From Apostichopus parvimensis (taxonomy: Eukaryota; Echinodermata; Holothuroidea; Aspidochirotida; Stichopodidae), in assembly GCA_000934455.1 (NCBI GenBank), contig KN890749.1, positions 1,679 through 37,600 on the forward strand: DNA of 35,922 bases, written 5' to 3'. The translations under genes were made by a program, and so were the position numbers. Below the pieces are notes generated by a model. It saw only the letters and a program-made list of their open reading frames with translations, was not told the origin of the DNA and did not search any database. Every line of letters starts with the position of its first letter. Position 1 is the first letter of the stretch. Positions 1 through 10,141 of the stretch are shown here, one piece after another.

Positions 1-660
1 AAACCCCATCCATTAATTTTGTCACGGCCTACTCTGCAATCAAACACAAGATATACTTCAAGTGCATGGATGTGGTTGCAAACATAAATCTCTCACCTAG
101 TGAGACTTCACTGGAGAACAATATATTTTGTTTATGTATTATATGTATCATGACTTATGTTTAAAACTACATAAAGCATCAAAGCGAACATTAAAATTTA
201 TAGACCCACGTGCCTATCACACCCTCTTAGCAGACAGGTAGCTTGCTTTACATAGGAAGAGGAGCTAGAATTATTTGTACTTAACTGTTTTCTTGCTTCA
301 TAATCTAACTATTCATGGGGCTTCTAACATGACCTAAACAATGGCAGTCAGACTGTAATAGTAGTAAACAGTTCACACCTGTAGGTTGAATGCTTAATTC
401 AATAGTTCCTTTCTCAAGGTTGGGATCAGATGGGAAGTGCAATATGAAATGACTGGGAGAATACAGTACTTACACAACAGGGATCTCAGACAAGAATTGT
501 ATTATTTACACATTTATACAGGACCTCTGAATAACTTATCCAACCACTGTATAGTTTGTCAACATATAAGGAATTGCATCACACAATTAAAGTTACTAAG
601 TCCCGAAAATGAAACAACCATATGAGACCTTGCAATGGAGAGGATATAATCATCTGATGC
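1..660. other. Non-coding sequence, no gene recognised
   Basis: AT-rich sequence with only short frames such as a 62-residue one at 437-625. That frame shows no domain, no codon bias and no paired splice sites. A GTGAGA donor-like site on the minus strand near 90-96 has only a 14-nt gap to a weak acceptor. I see no repeat or RNA gene here. Confidence 0.5.
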
Positions 661-662
661 AC

Positions 663-786
663 CAGCCTGGACTCAGCCTCAAGTCTGAGTCCAGGACACC
701 CAGCATATGAGACAAGTCCAAACAAACCTGAGTCTTATTCCAAGTCCGAGTAAAACATAGACTCAAGTCCAGACTCAAATACTACA
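663..786. repeat. Diverged GAGTCC/GACTC-type short repeat cluster
   Basis: This stretch contains several imperfect copies of a motif like CAAGTCTGAGTCCAGG: near 680-697, again as GAGTCTTATTCCAAGTCCGAG near 730-750, and as GACTCAAGTCCAGACTC near 760-777. Motif and reverse complement are intermixed, so the cluster has local dyad symmetry. It looks like a decayed simple or satellite-type repeat. Unit length is irregular, so boundaries are approximate. Confidence 0.4.
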
Positions 787-2474
787 AATTTGGTCTTGAC
801 AATGATCTCTATCACATTAGGAAAGGTGATAAAGCTCACATCTCCTTTAATGGAATTTTTCATAAAAGAAAACCTAAACAGTATTCTTTATGTCATGTTA
901 CAATTCCCATTTGCTGTATTTTGCCAGAGGCAATTATCAAACCGCAGCATGTTCATGCATCAGGGGGTCTTTATCATAGGAATGAGCACACAGCAGATGG
1001 GCTGAAAGCCACCACACACAGACACACACACATATATATATTCACTCACTGGCATGATGTCATCAACATTCCCCATACACATATAACCACAGTAATCATA
1101 CAGATAACAACACTATAATCATGTAAACAACTAGCCACTTTTAAAATTTATTTGCTTCTTTCCACTGATACTAGCTATACATTGTCCACAGTTGACACGG
1201 TGAAAGAGTATCACAATAGATTGGTTAGTATAATACTATTACAAGCTGGATGTTTGACATTACCTTGGTGACGACAAAATTACAAAGATAGAAATGCCAA
1301 ACAATTTTTCAGCTAACACAGATGTCTCTAAGGTAACTAATTTTCTTCACCAGTTTTTTGCTATTTTTCTACTTTTCATTTTGACTTCAAATGAAGAAAA
1401 CATCTCTCTACAAAGAGTGCTTATCCAATTTAAAGTTAGTGGTTTACCTACCACACTGCTACAACAATTACAAAGTAGTTTGTATCTGATATCCCAGAAC
1501 AGCCATCAATTTTATTTCCAATCGAATTTGTCTAAATAAGCAAATAAAGTTATCATCTACTACCTCTTTCAGAGCTTGTTATGGGCAAACCTCTGACCTC
1601 AATTGACCTGATTATTAGACAGGCCACATTAAGATTGCAAACAGTCCATAGAGGTCGAAATAAGAGGTCAGAAATATTTCCCTTGATTTATGACTACAAC
1701 CAGTTTACTCATCTCCAACTCACAAATCTAGGCTTTGTAAACCAATGCCAAGTCTACCCCATAAATCCCTTGAGATAAACTTGGAATCTCTTTGAGTAAA
1801 ATGTTTTAAGTACCTGAACAGCTGGGACTAAGGAGATGAGTCCTGTTTCTGTTTACCCTATACAAACTGAGCTCTTTACCAATTGTGGTCAGAAGCTAAA
1901 ACAGGGGGGAGAGACACAGAGTGATTAAGATGAAAGGTTATCTGCTCACAAGCATTTACAATGGTTTTCTAAAAATGTTTGTGGGTTAAGGAAATTGCCC
2001 TCTGTTATCACTTCCATATAAATTTGGGGAAGCAGTGAGAAATAAGATAACAAAAAGAAGAAGGTCTGTATGTATATATCTTTGATCAGGGGCCAACTGG
2101 CCATCAAAGATCTGGCAAGCCTGAGGTGCAGAATTCTGGCATGAAATGACACAGAGCATGGAATAATTTACAACACCGATGCCTGTCAACTGAACATAAA
2201 ACTTAGAGCAGTGAACTCAAATGTTTAAGATGTTTACAACCACATATATAGTAAAGGGTGACAGATTCCATCCAGTAAAGCTTTCACTTTTCATGGCAGT
2301 AAAATGATCTGAAATAAAAGTCAACATACATCAGATATGTATCACATGTATGTATATAGCATTCAGAGAAAGACGATATTGACCCTGTTATAACTCACAG
2401 GCTATATAGAGTCATACCCAGCTAATGTTGGCAGACACCTATAGGGAGAAGAAACAGTTGGGCTCCAAGATTAA
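787..2474. other. Non-coding sequence with a short CA/TA microsatellite
   Basis: No coding exon is supported. A short (CA)n grading into (TA)n lies at about 1010-1040. Donor-like sites exist (AAG|GTAACT near 1330 plus; AAG|GTAATG near 1257 minus), but none pairs with a convincing acceptor and an open frame of useful length. Confidence 0.5.
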
Positions 2475-2641
2475 TGTATGTCGTCCAGTAACAGAGTTGT
2501 TGACAATTGACAATCATGGACGTTAAATATGAATCTAAGAGACTGACTTCGGGCAGCTTGCGGCTTTGATAAGCCAATGAATGGCTTCTTCAGGAGTTCC
2601 TGCTTGCAGGAGGATCTAAAATACATACATACATACACATG
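2475..2641 (+). mobile_element. tRNA-derived SINE, copy B (body and tail; head diverged or missing)
   Basis: The plus strand here aligns by eye with the minus strand of the better-preserved SINE at 27722-27957. Shared landmarks in the same order are a GTCGTC block, CATGGACGTTAAAT, GACTTCGG followed by CAGCTTGCG, ATAAGCC, ATGGCTTCTT, GAGTTCCTGCTTGC and then a (TACA)n tail at 2621-2641. The tRNA-like head is not clear. The sequence just upstream (about 2415-2470) may be a strongly diverged head, but box A and box B are not convincing. This is a non-autonomous retroelement that would need a partner LINE to move. It is an old, inactive copy. Confidence 0.75.
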
Positions 2642-4981
2642 TTTATATTTGTATGTATCTTTCTGTGGGTAACCTTACCATAATAAAATGCTGAGTTGAC
2701 TTGCACAGCTGGATGGTCAAATTTGTGAGCTACAATCAAACTTACCAAAAACAAATTTAAAAAAAAACTGATTATATTATTGATTGAGAGAACACTGATA
2801 GGGTGTGTTAGTTTTAATTAAGCAGGATTTAAGTCTGGTAATGATCAACTCCTATGACGATGCAGTTCATTAGCTTGATTTAATAGTCAACTACAAGATC
2901 ATATGTCAATAACTTTTAGAATCAAATGTATTCATCAATTACTCTTTAAGCTGCTAATTAATATGGACTTGGTGAAATATTGTGAGAGATTGTCTAAGTA
3001 TGATCAACCATCAACTGTACCCTTTCTTTGCTAGAAAATGGTTGCCATAAAAAGCACAAACAGTTGCAGTTCAGTTCTATATATAGCACAGTCTCATGGT
3101 AATAAAATCAAAGAAATGGAAATATTTTGCAAGGTCCAGCACTCCAAAAAAAGTGTCTAAATGCGCTCTCGAGCAGGAAACTGGAACAGCACTAGTATGG
3201 TTTCAAGTCTTTTACTTGGTGGTCTAGCAAAACCTAAAACTCAGCACCAAAATTAACTGCAAAATAGAAAAACTTCACACTAGCTAAACAGGATACTATC
3301 TTCAGAATTAATTGGAAAATCCATGAACCCACAAAGCTGTAATTGGTTAGCTTTGCTGTAAGATTGGCTATAATAAATGGTCTTAAATTTGGCATGAAAG
3401 AAACCCTGTAAGGTTTCAAGAGGTCTCTGACAATACCCACCAGTCCATTAGAGGTGCAATTAGAAGCCTAACGGCACACTGTGGTTGAGACTACCAGCCA
3501 TGACAGTTATTTACATTCTCTCTTGTTTATCACTGAACACTGTGCAAAGGGGAGGAAAGGCACCAAATAAAATTACTAACATAAAACATTTGAGCAGTTT
3601 GCTCTTTTCTTCACTGTAAATTACTATGGACCCCATAGTTTACCTAAAAGTGTGAATAATAAAACCAAACTGAATGATGTCTACGAGCAAACTGGGTTGT
3701 TTTCGAATAAAAAAAGTTCCCCTAAAAAAAAACGAAGGCCAAACCCCAGATAAGCCTTAATATCATCTGCATAAACTCTTTCCTTGCACACAGTGCTGTT
3801 TACAATCAACGTCATAGTCTACGCTTGTTATAGATCTCCTTGTATACAATTTCGAGGAAAATCTCACATGTAAAGATTTTATGGATAAACTTAATTAACT
3901 ATACTTCAGAAAAGAAAGAAAAAATGCTGATAGGTTGTCATTCAGAAAGGAGAACCACATTAAGAAGTTTCTTAACTTTATACAAGCTTCAAGTTGCTAT
4001 TTTATTGTCTTATATTTTTTTTATTTTTTTTTATTTATATATTATCTATTTTATTGTCTTATATTTTATTGTCTTCACTGCCACAAGCATAAAAGATGCA
4101 GATATAATGCTGCCATCATAGCTTGGCTTGACTTCATTAATAATAGTACAAAACTCTAGACACATAGCTATGACAGTACCAAGTGGGGAACATGCTATAA
4201 ATTACAAATAGAGATTTTTTACAAAATTTTGAGTTGCAAGTTCAATCAATACAGCACAGTATGCTGATATATAAATAACAACATTAAGGCCACTAAAAAT
4301 GCCACTAAAAATTCAAACTGGCGGTCGTTGGATGTCCACACTTTTCTCACAAAACAGACAGGTCTGTAAACAGAAACCTATGCTGTTTAAATGTTATGTT
4401 ACATCTTCTACAGAAAACATACAATGCTATGTCATCGCAAATTGATAAACAGACGTTGGATTCAACTCTAAGATACTGCAGTCACATTCTTGTCTTGAGA
4501 ATTTTCCTCCTACTCTGTACAAAACATCTTCCAACCAATAGCACAAAGCACAAAATAAAGGGTCAATTCCTGATATTTCATTCAAATGTGATACTCCTCT
4601 CACTATGGAACTTGATCTTTCATTCAGCTGTTGGGTCAATTGGTTCTCCTAACTCCTGGGGGTTCAAATGTTTACAGTAACAACAAGACTACCCCTGGAA
4701 AATAGCTTGTGCATAGGTAGACTCGTTTGACCTACATCTTCTCATTCATCACACTGATCAACCTAGGGGTTGAAGAAAGGACTCTTCCAGGGCTGGAGAA
4801 GTGCAATAGAAAAAGTTTTGTTTAAGGATAAATTTCCCTAAGAGCTACTAACTAAATATTGTAAAACTTTGAAGTCACCAGAGACTCTGAGAGTGATTTC
4901 TTTCATCAGAGAGAATGGAACAGATCAAATTTAATGCAGACTTGATGTTGTATTTAGTATCATGTATAACACTAAGAGAGC
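2642..4981. other. Non-coding sequence, low-complexity T-rich patch
   Basis: No exon supported. At about 3998-4075 the plus strand is T-rich and repeats the phrase TTTTATTGTCTTATATTT two to three times, a small local duplication. A short duplication GCCACTAAAAAT occurs near 4289-4312. Frames of 68-94 residues here lack domains and are chance frames. Confidence 0.5.
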
Positions 4982-5374
4982 CTGATGATCAGTGGCAGAG
5001 TGTCCATACAGTCAGGGGGGTGGGTGCCCCCCCCCCCTGACGTACTCAAATGGACTGCTGGCGCCCTTTTCAGCTATTTACCACTTTTTACTTATTCGCG
5101 ATTATTGACTTTTTTATTGCGCTCTCATCTACCTATTGACATTTGTCACAGTTTGTTGGCGATGACACCTATTTATTCTTTGTTTATCTGCAAATTAGCA
5201 AGGCCCGGAAAGGGTCATTTCCGGCGATCTAGGGAGTATCTTTACTTAAAAAAAATTCTGTACACTCCGCGCCAACCTGTGGTGGCGCTCCGCTTAGATA
5301 AAGTCGAAAGCGCCCATACAGACCATTCTCGCCCCCTCTGACCAATAACCCCTAGCTCCGCCACTGCTGATGAT
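4982..5374. mobile_element. hAT-type MITE with 8-bp target site duplication
   Basis: The element spans 4990-5366 (377 bp) and is flanked on both sides by the identical 8-bp sequence CTGATGAT (4982-4989 and 5367-5374). Its ends are inverted repeats: the left end begins CAGTGGCAGAG and the right end, reverse-complemented, begins CAGTGGCGGAG (10 of 11 identical). An 8-bp duplication with CA...TG ends is the signature of the hAT transposase superfamily. The element encodes no transposase and is thus a non-autonomous MITE that would need a transposase in trans. It is GC-richer than its surroundings. Near the left end, 5011-5041 can fold into a G-run/C-run hairpin. The open frame of 118 residues over this interval is a by-product of the element. 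The intact duplication suggests a fairly recent insertion. Confidence 0.88.
5011..5041. repeat. G-run/C-run inverted repeat inside the hAT MITE
   Basis: GTCAGGGGGG at 5011-5020 faces an 11-base C tract (5027-5037) followed by TGAC. This gives a GTCAGGG...CCCTGAC stem with a loop of a few bases. It lies about 20 bp inside the left terminus of the MITE, so it could be a subterminal structural element or simply an expanded homopolymer. Confidence 0.6.
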
Positions 5375-8079
5375 TCCATCCCAGCTAGATCCTTCTCAGA
5401 GGCAAAAATGAAACATTTGACTGTCAAAGATATTTCTAAAGAGATGGCAAAAACTAGTGTTGCACCAATATTACTATCATTTGTTTTGAAGAATCAGTAT
5501 CGGATACAAACTATCGGTAAATAACTCAAATTTTAACCAATATTATTGATATCAACATATACTGATCATGCACACTAGCAGAAACATCTACCATGTCAAA
5601 TTCCTGAGGAAAGGAAAGAGGTTGCAACAATCTCCCGGTATAAGAATGATAAACATGTCTCTTAGGACATGGACATATATCTTGCAGGACACTGTCATAT
5701 TTGGCAAGCTGTTTGGGATGCCATCCTTTTGGACATACCAACTTCTTAATGACAACCGACAATGGTTTTGTAACATCTTATGAGATGAAGCTGTCTAAAC
5801 GATCTGGTGGAGGAATGGGAGGCGGATATGTGACAGTCACCAACATCATCAGTCATGTGCTACTGTAATATCATCTATGATTCAGATTTAATATTTCATA
5901 TCTTTCATGTAATGTTATATGCTACATCTCAGCAGTATACCGATTGACTGACTTCAGTAAATATTTTCAATAATAGACCACCCTGGTGTTGCCACCTTTT
6001 TCGAGTGGTCTATTCTGTACTTGGCTGCACAGTGTGAAGAGGTTGCAGTGATTTGTCAGAATAGAGTCTAGCATGAACAGCTGTTGGCTCTCCAAGATGA
6101 TCTGAATTCCTCCAGTCTGAGGTGTCAGTAGTGATTGGCAATGGTCAGGATAGCCCTTCAACACTGAGAAGTGACAGCATGGCATACAACACAGCAAGAG
6201 AGGAACACTTAAGTGCCACATCTGGATCGCTATGGCAGGTCATATACAGTAAATGATTGACTCATCTTCAAAATACTTAAATAAAATAATAAATTGTCTG
6301 TCTATTATATCTAATTTATTCAACTTACTCCCCAAAAATCACCTGTCAAAATATTTCCATGGTCAGATAGCTTGGAAGTCACATTTCCAATTCTTGTTAT
6401 AAAAGCTGTAATGATAAACACTACTAATCAATGATAATACTGAAAATAAATCAAGTGATCAAAATCACAAAGCTCACAGATTCATGCTGGCCTTCTAATC
6501 TTCCTCATCATAAATGTATATATATGCTAAGCATTACTTTTTTCCATAATCTTCAACACTACTCCCGGATTTAGCCTGTAATATTTTAATCTGGCTTTCC
6601 CTTCTTGTTTTGAAACACTTTGATTGTAACAATGCCATATGTAAATTGCAGCATGAGTTAAGAATATGAAGAGGCAGTGTGCACACCTTTGGCATCGCAG
6701 TTGTGATGAGATAGGAAGGCATTAAGCATTCTATCAGTTGTTTGATACAATTTGAATTAAAACAGATTTGAAAGCTTTCATTTTTACAAGGGGCTGCCAG
6801 AGAGGTTCGACTGGATACCCATGATCTCTGGCTAATATAAAATCCCTTGACCATTCTCTTTGTTTACGTTCAATTTGATTTATTCAACAAATGCATTGCT
6901 AAACACAAGTATATCAGAGACTTTTTATTATGCCAGAAAATTTTCTTTAGTTCAAGTTGGTGTACTATATATTCATTTAATTTCTTTTATGTGGTCAGCA
7001 TGATAAAGAATGAGGTCATTCTTTGTCCAGCTTCTGTTGCATTGAATTTATGAACCTAACTAACTAGGTCAGTTATTATAATACAAAATTATATCCCTAA
7101 GTGGAAGGTTACTAAATTATGTATAAAACAAGGTTTACAAGCTTAATATTTTCAAGTACAATAGCTGTGACTCACACAAAAGATATTGAGAATTTTCATA
7201 TAAATCAATATGACACAAATTGAAGAATGACTATGACTTAATCCCCCCCAAATTATGGGACTGATTATTAACGGCTACCCAAAGGACGGACACAGGACAT
7301 TTATTTAATGTCCAATTTAAGAGGTATTAATTAGAGCTCATATGGAGCGTCCACTCAGGCCACAAGTTAATCCAGTTCAGCTTCTGATTTTCTTATGAAA
7401 ACAACTTGACCATGAAGCAGTCATTCAAACAAATTCACTGAAGTATCTTCAAAAACGCCGACGACGTGGGTCCGAACTTCCAGCCCGTACCGACCAGCAA
7501 TGTATAAATACTTCTCTAATTCTAATTACTGCGTTCACAATATTTTGATCAATTTCCTCTGTTCTCCAAATTAATCTTCTAGACAATCTTCCCACCCATG
7601 GCAGCACAAACCCTGAGGCAATTTAAAAAGCAGGCAATCCAGGCTATTCAATTCCTCTCGGTAAAAGTAGAGTTGAAAGTTTCTGGATTGTTGCCCTAGG
7701 TGGAGATTAACCTTGTACTGTGGTAATCCTTTTCTACCAAGGGAAAGAGGCAAAGAAATCCTAAGCCATGATATCGCCAGCTAAGTCCTCCATGCAAAAG
7801 TACAAGTTTACTAATGCTATACAAACCTAGAAAAGTAAAACCCGAGAGAACCCCGGTTTTTCTTATTTTTCTACAAACCCTCATCCATTTTTCTCCCTGG
7901 TCTTATATAATTCATTAATCACTGAAGAGGGCCATCAATCAAATTTTGAAAATTGTGAGGATGGTAAAACTCTTAAAGCTGTATCATCATGTTGGGCTCA
8001 GTACAGAGAATAATAATGTAGCCACTCAATTTTGCAAGTACTTGCGATGTCGGTTGTTGCATATATTGCGTTCTTCTCT
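5375..8079. other. Non-coding sequence, no gene recognised
   Basis: Several frames of 60-106 residues exist on the minus strand (5526-5762, 5967-6221, 6534-6854). None shows a recognisable domain, and the splice signals I looked for around them are weak. A short GC-rich patch at about 7455-7495 stands out in composition but matches no RNA gene I can identify. Confidence 0.45.
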
Positions 8080-8261
8080 ACTGCAGACTCTCATGTTTAT
8101 TTTTCTCTACTCTTAATTGTTACCTTCTTTCATTTTCATTTGATATTTTTTGGTCCCTAGCTCAATAAACTACTATTGTTTTTCTAGTGTCCTGTTTATT
8201 CTATACCACTTTGTTCTATTGTTCTTATGTATAGACAAAATAAATGAAATGAAATGAAATG
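8080..8261 (+). mobile_element. Possible LINE 3' end with (GAAAT)n tail
   Basis: A pyrimidine-rich, T-rich stretch ends in ATAGACAAAATAAATGAAAT and then a perfect short (GAAAT)n run (8243-8261). A pyrimidine-rich 3' UTR ending in a short tandem repeat is common for CR1/L2-like and similar non-LTR retrotransposons of marine animals. No reverse transcriptase fragment is visible upstream. A clear target duplication is not seen, so this could also be a plain microsatellite next to T-rich DNA. Confidence 0.35.
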
Positions 8262-9567
8262 TACTTTTATCGGTGGCATACTTAACTAGATAAACAGCTA
8301 GTTTAACTGACCAGTAAGCCATGTAACGTTTGGACAAACTCTCTGGGATGGGGTAAATGAAAAAGTTAAACCTGCACTTTAAAGTTGTTGTTTATCGTTA
8401 TCGAAATGAAATTTAATTTTATAATTTTCTTATTAAGTCTTCATTATACTCAATTTTCTTTAACTGAAAAGCCATCGTTAAAGGCTGAATTGAACTTACT
8501 TTACATTGTTGGGAAATTTGATTCAGCCAGAATACAGACTTAACTACAAAGTCCGCGATCAAAATGCAAATATAAACACGATACAGATTTTGTATGGAAA
8601 TCCTGTGGTTTTATTCTTATATTAAGTAAATAAATAATGGAAAACTGAAAGGGGAATTTCAAACAATGGAAAAAGAGTAGAGAATTTATGGCCAGAACAG
8701 GACTGGAATCAGTTCTAGCCATAAATATGTTTGCTCTTTCCCTTTAACATTAATCTTGGCAGAAACATCAAAGGTAAACAACTATATATCTGTTCTTGTA
8801 TCTCTGATCACTGACTCCCAATGTGTGACATGTAGTTGGTTGAACTAAGTTGATTCTCATGCTCCTCTTGAAGAGTTGATTTTGTTGTCCAATGTCCAGG
8901 ACTTTTTTTCTCCTGCCACTTTAAAAGATAACTTTTTGGTGATGAAGGACAATGAAAACTACTTCCTTGCAAACCATTTTTTTTATTAAATTAAAAGACT
9001 ACTTCTGAGATTTTACAGAAACTAGAGATGCTAAAGGGAGTTATTGCTCATATTTCTTATTTCATGGCTTAATTGTAATAAATTGAGTACGACTCAAATA
9101 TACCTTTTACTATTATTGTTTTCACTTCTCAATCGTAAAGATGCATGTTGATATAGACTTGTACTTGTGACAAGTCCTTTGTTCCTAATACAATATCAAA
9201 CATTATACATGGTTTTGCTGCATATGAGAATAGCATTGCTATTTGATCACCCTATGAAAACCTGCAAGTGATTACTGATTTCATTACATTCCAAACATAT
9301 CTTTTGCCCAGACACTTTTCCATATAACTTTTAATCCCATGCATATTAAACACAAGTTTGGAAAGTTCCAAAAGATTGTTCAGTTTCCCCCCTATATGAA
9401 GTGAAGCCCCCATTAGTTAGCCAATGATCTGCATTCTGTCTGCTGTTGCACTTTAATCTCATAACATATACCAACATTAATTCAAAAAGCTGCTTCTTAA
9501 ACAGCTTTTTGATAGCATCTTGTTTAGTTTTAGCAAGTGACAAACCTTTCAATACTCCATTACTTAC
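8262..9567. other. Non-coding sequence, no gene recognised
   Basis: No exon or repeat is supported. The minus-strand frame at 9346-9594 (82 residues) overlaps the candidate micro-exon described next, but its part below 9568 lies beyond a consensus donor and looks intronic. Confidence 0.45.
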
Positions 9568-9606
9568 CTGATTTTGGATATTTATGAGCGACAAACTTAC
9601 CTGTCG
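9568..9606 (-). CDS. Candidate 39-nt micro-exon with two in-frame donors (unproven)
   Basis: On the minus strand a pyrimidine-rich acceptor (CACTTCCTTTCACTAG, ending at 9607) is followed by 39 nt and a perfect donor CAG|GTAAGT (exon end 9568). A second perfect donor, CGACAG|GTAAGT, lies 6 nt into the same exon, so the two donors are 33 nt apart, a whole number of codons. Read in phase 0 the 39 nt encode 13 residues, RQVSLSLINIQNQ. The coding exon at 17057-16848 also ends in phase 0 on the same strand, so the two are frame-compatible. Their join would span 7.2 kb. Short exons are easily mimicked by chance in AT-rich DNA, so this is a hypothesis only. Confidence 0.3.
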
Positions 9607-9976
9607 CTAGTGAAAGGAAGTGAAGTAAGTACTGAGTACTGGATAACAACATCCAGTATCAACATATGTATATATGAGAATGACTAGGTCAATGCGTAAG
9701 TCAAACAGCTGATTTTTTTGATACTCCACATTGCATTTTACTTGTGATTTAAATAAATTATGACCAAGTTTCCTTCGCAACAAAATTTTAAGGAATGGAA
9801 GTAATTCTTCATCTAACTTGCTTAATGTAAATTTCATTGAAAAACTAGGAGGTTATGTTAGTTTAGTCAATTAAGGTCCTTATTTTGAGGAATACTCTGT
9901 ACAATTGGCTAAATTTTTAACCAACAAAAAAGCTGCTGTAAGGTTATCTATTGGCCTGATTCACTCTCCTCATTTT

Positions 9977-10141
9977 ATTAACATTACTGTAATGTTGTAC
10001 ATGGTCCAAATTAACATTACTGTAATGTTGTACATAGTCCGAATTAACATTACTGTAATGTTGTACATGGTTCGAATTAACATTGCTGTTATGTTGTATA
10101 TGTTCCGAATTAACATTATTGTAATGTTGTACATGGTCCGA
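9977..10141. repeat. 33-bp minisatellite, five copies, palindromic core
   Basis: Five head-to-tail units of exactly 33 bp begin at 9977, 10010, 10043, 10076 and 10109. Each unit starts ATTAACATT and carries a 17-nt dyad, AACATTAC-T-GTAATGTT, degraded in unit 4. Because 33 is a multiple of three, the array stays open in one plus-strand frame and would read as an 11-residue repeat (INITVMLYMVR-like). I see no promoter or splice context making it a real protein. The units differ by only a few substitutions and by no indels. Confidence 0.93.

Noticed and set aside
4985..5341. 118-residue plus-strand open frame
   Set aside because: It lies wholly inside the hAT MITE defined by inverted ends and an 8-bp duplication; it has no transposase motif and its GC-rich composition explains the open frame.
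6800..6825. GAGGTTCGACTGG as a box B of a tRNA gene
   Set aside because: No box A at suitable distance upstream and no cloverleaf could be drawn.
6534..6854. 106-residue minus-strand open frame
   Set aside because: It looked protein-like at first, but shows no recognisable motif and no flanking acceptor and donor of good quality.
9607..9837. 76-residue minus-strand open frame directly upstream of the micro-exon
   Set aside because: Its last part is the pyrimidine-rich splice acceptor region, so it is more likely intron; no domain seen.
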